Assembly (NCBI GenBank): GCA_013822735.1
Contig: PNKZ01000024.1
Coordinates: 1 to 64,000, forward strand
Length of the DNA stretch: 64,000 nucleotides
Direction: 5' to 3'
DNA from: Pirellula sp.
GTDB lineage: Bacteria > Planctomycetota > Planctomycetia > Pirellulales > PNKZ01
Below are positions 63,223 to 64,000 of this stretch, piece after piece. The notes under the pieces are model-generated. The model had not been told where the DNA came from and ran no database searches. It saw only the letters and a program-made list of their open reading frames with translations. The number at the start of each line of letters is the position of its first letter. Within the stretch, counting starts at the first letter, position 1. The translations under genes were made by a program, and so were the position numbers.

Positions 63223-64000
63223 ATGCGTCGCATTGAAATCTACGACACCACGCTCCGCGACGGCAGCCAAGGAGAAGGGGTCAGCTTCTCGCTGCAAGAT
63301 AAGGTTCTCGTGGCCCGACGCCTTGCTGAGTTGGGCTTCGACTACGTGGAAGGAGGTTATCCTCTTTCGAACGACAAGGACGCCCAGTTCTTCCAGAAGG
63401 TGCGCGACGCGAAGTTCCCGCATACCCGGATCGCCGCCTTCGGTATGACGCGCCGCAAAGGGGTGCAGCCAGCCGACGATCCGGGCATGAAAGCCCTGAT
63501 CGAGTCGGGCGCTCCGGCCGTGACGATCGTCGGCAAGACATCCGATTTTCATGTGACGGAAGTGCTGCGCGTGTCGCTGGAAGAGAACCTCGCCATGATC
63601 AGCGAAACCGTGGCGTACTTCCGCTCACAAGGGCGTGAAGTGATCTACGACGCCGAGCACTTCTTCGACGGCTGGAAAGCCAATCCGGCGTATGCAGCCA
63701 AGACAGTGCAAGCCGCGGCCGAGGCGGGAGCGCGGATCATCGTGTGCTGCGACACCAACGGCGGCACGCTCCCCGAAGATGTTGCGAAGTACATCAAAGA
63801 GGCAATTGCGGCGCTGAAGAAAACGAATACGCCTGTCGGAATCCATACACATAACGATTGCGAACTCGCGGTGGCCAACAGCTTGGCGGCCGTCGACGCC
63901 GGCGCCGTACAGGTACAAGGCACGATCAACGGCCTCGGCGAACGCTGCGGCAATGCCGATTTGGTTTCCGTTGTCGCGAACTTGGCGCTCAAGAAGGGTT
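63223..64000 (+). CDS. cimA: citramalate synthase, 5' part (cut by window edge)
   Basis: The first 259 codons of a HMGL/IPMS family enzyme are present. It starts MRRIEIYDTTLRDGSQGEGV with the metal-binding DTTLRDG, and has DYVEGGYPLSNDKDAQFF, IYDAEHFFDGWKANPAYA, CCDTNGGTLPEDV, GIHTHNDCELAVANSLAAV and GTINGLGERCGNADL. The DAEHFFDGWKANP segment is the mark of (R)-citramalate synthase rather than 2-isopropylmalate synthase. It condenses pyruvate and acetyl-CoA for isoleucine synthesis. A GGAAGA RBS precedes the ATG. The C-terminal regulatory domain lies beyond the window. Confidence 0.93.
   Translation, partial: MRRIEIYDTTLRDGSQGEGVSFSLQDKVLVARRLAELGFDYVEGGYPLSNDKDAQFFQKVRDAKFPHTRIAAFGMTRRKGVQPADDPGMKALIESGAPAVTIVGKTSDFHVTEVLRVSLEENLAMISETVAYFRSQGREVIYDAEHFFDGWKANPAYAAKTVQAAAEAGARIIVCCDTNGGTLPEDVAKYIKEAIAALKKTNTPVGIHTHNDCELAVANSLAAVDAGAVQVQGTINGLGERCGNADLVSVVANLALKKG

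Overview
The window looks like a piece of a planctomycete chromosome, probably order Pirellulales. The evidence is high GC (roughly 60-62% by eye), a DUF1571 secreted protein, an exported sulfatase and sialidase-like proteins, a planctomycete-style tyrosine integrase tail, many GTG/TTG starts, and palindromic intergenic repeats of a type I associate with this phylum. This is inference from gene content; no rRNA is present to confirm it. I see no CRISPR array, no intact insertion sequence and no rRNA gene.

Layout. 1-1.6 kb: the start of a secreted protein running off the left edge, a small ORF with a strong Shine-Dalgarno, the C-terminal wreck of an integrase, and an orphan tRNA-Ala/tRNA-Ile pair. 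1.9-5.5 kb (minus): small membrane protein, lipoprotein, M20 amidohydrolase, miaA, rhodanese. 5.6-13.9 kb (plus): tightly overlapping addB-addA-cca. 14-19.4 kb: membrane and secreted hypotheticals, an SGNH hydrolase, an MBL hydrolase and a DUF1571 protein. 19.5-23.6 kb (minus): GT39-like transferase, aldose 1-epimerase and a multi-pass membrane protein. 23.8 kb: tRNA-Val, followed by a gene-poor stretch of repeats.

24.5-31.2 kb: a hypothetical protein and the mutagenic-repair cassette imuA-imuB-dnaE2, with a GAAC-N4-GTTC palindrome (LexA-box type) just ahead of imuA. 31.6-35.2 kb: a permuted ATP-grasp, alpha-E and transglutaminase cluster, a conserved system of unknown chemistry. 35.2-39.3 kb: sulfatase (minus), nucleoside-type MFS permease and sialidase-like protein. 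39.5-42.9 kb: pyruvate carboxylase. 43-50 kb: GT87-like protein, two small proteins (one of 29 aa), DJ-1/PfpI, photolyase, FIST protein and an HtrA protease. 50.3-53.7 kb: lipoprotein and an Opp/Dpp-type ATPase pair without permeases. 53.7-54.2 kb: an intergenic block packed with inverted repeats. 54.2-64 kb: exported N-formylglutamate-amidohydrolase-like protein, truB, ftsK, two CelD-type GNAT acyltransferases with a JmjC/cupin-like protein, a short independently promoted transcript ending in a strong terminator, and the 5' part of cimA.

How the genes work together. Three systems stand out: double-strand break processing (addAB), inducible translesion synthesis (imuAB-dnaE2) together with photolyase, and the ATP-grasp/alpha-E/transglutaminase cluster, which is the best candidate for an undescribed pathway. 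The least explained DNA is a repeat family shared by the 24 kb and 54 kb intergenic regions (exact ACTTACGTCGATTT copies and TGCGCAGAT palindromes).
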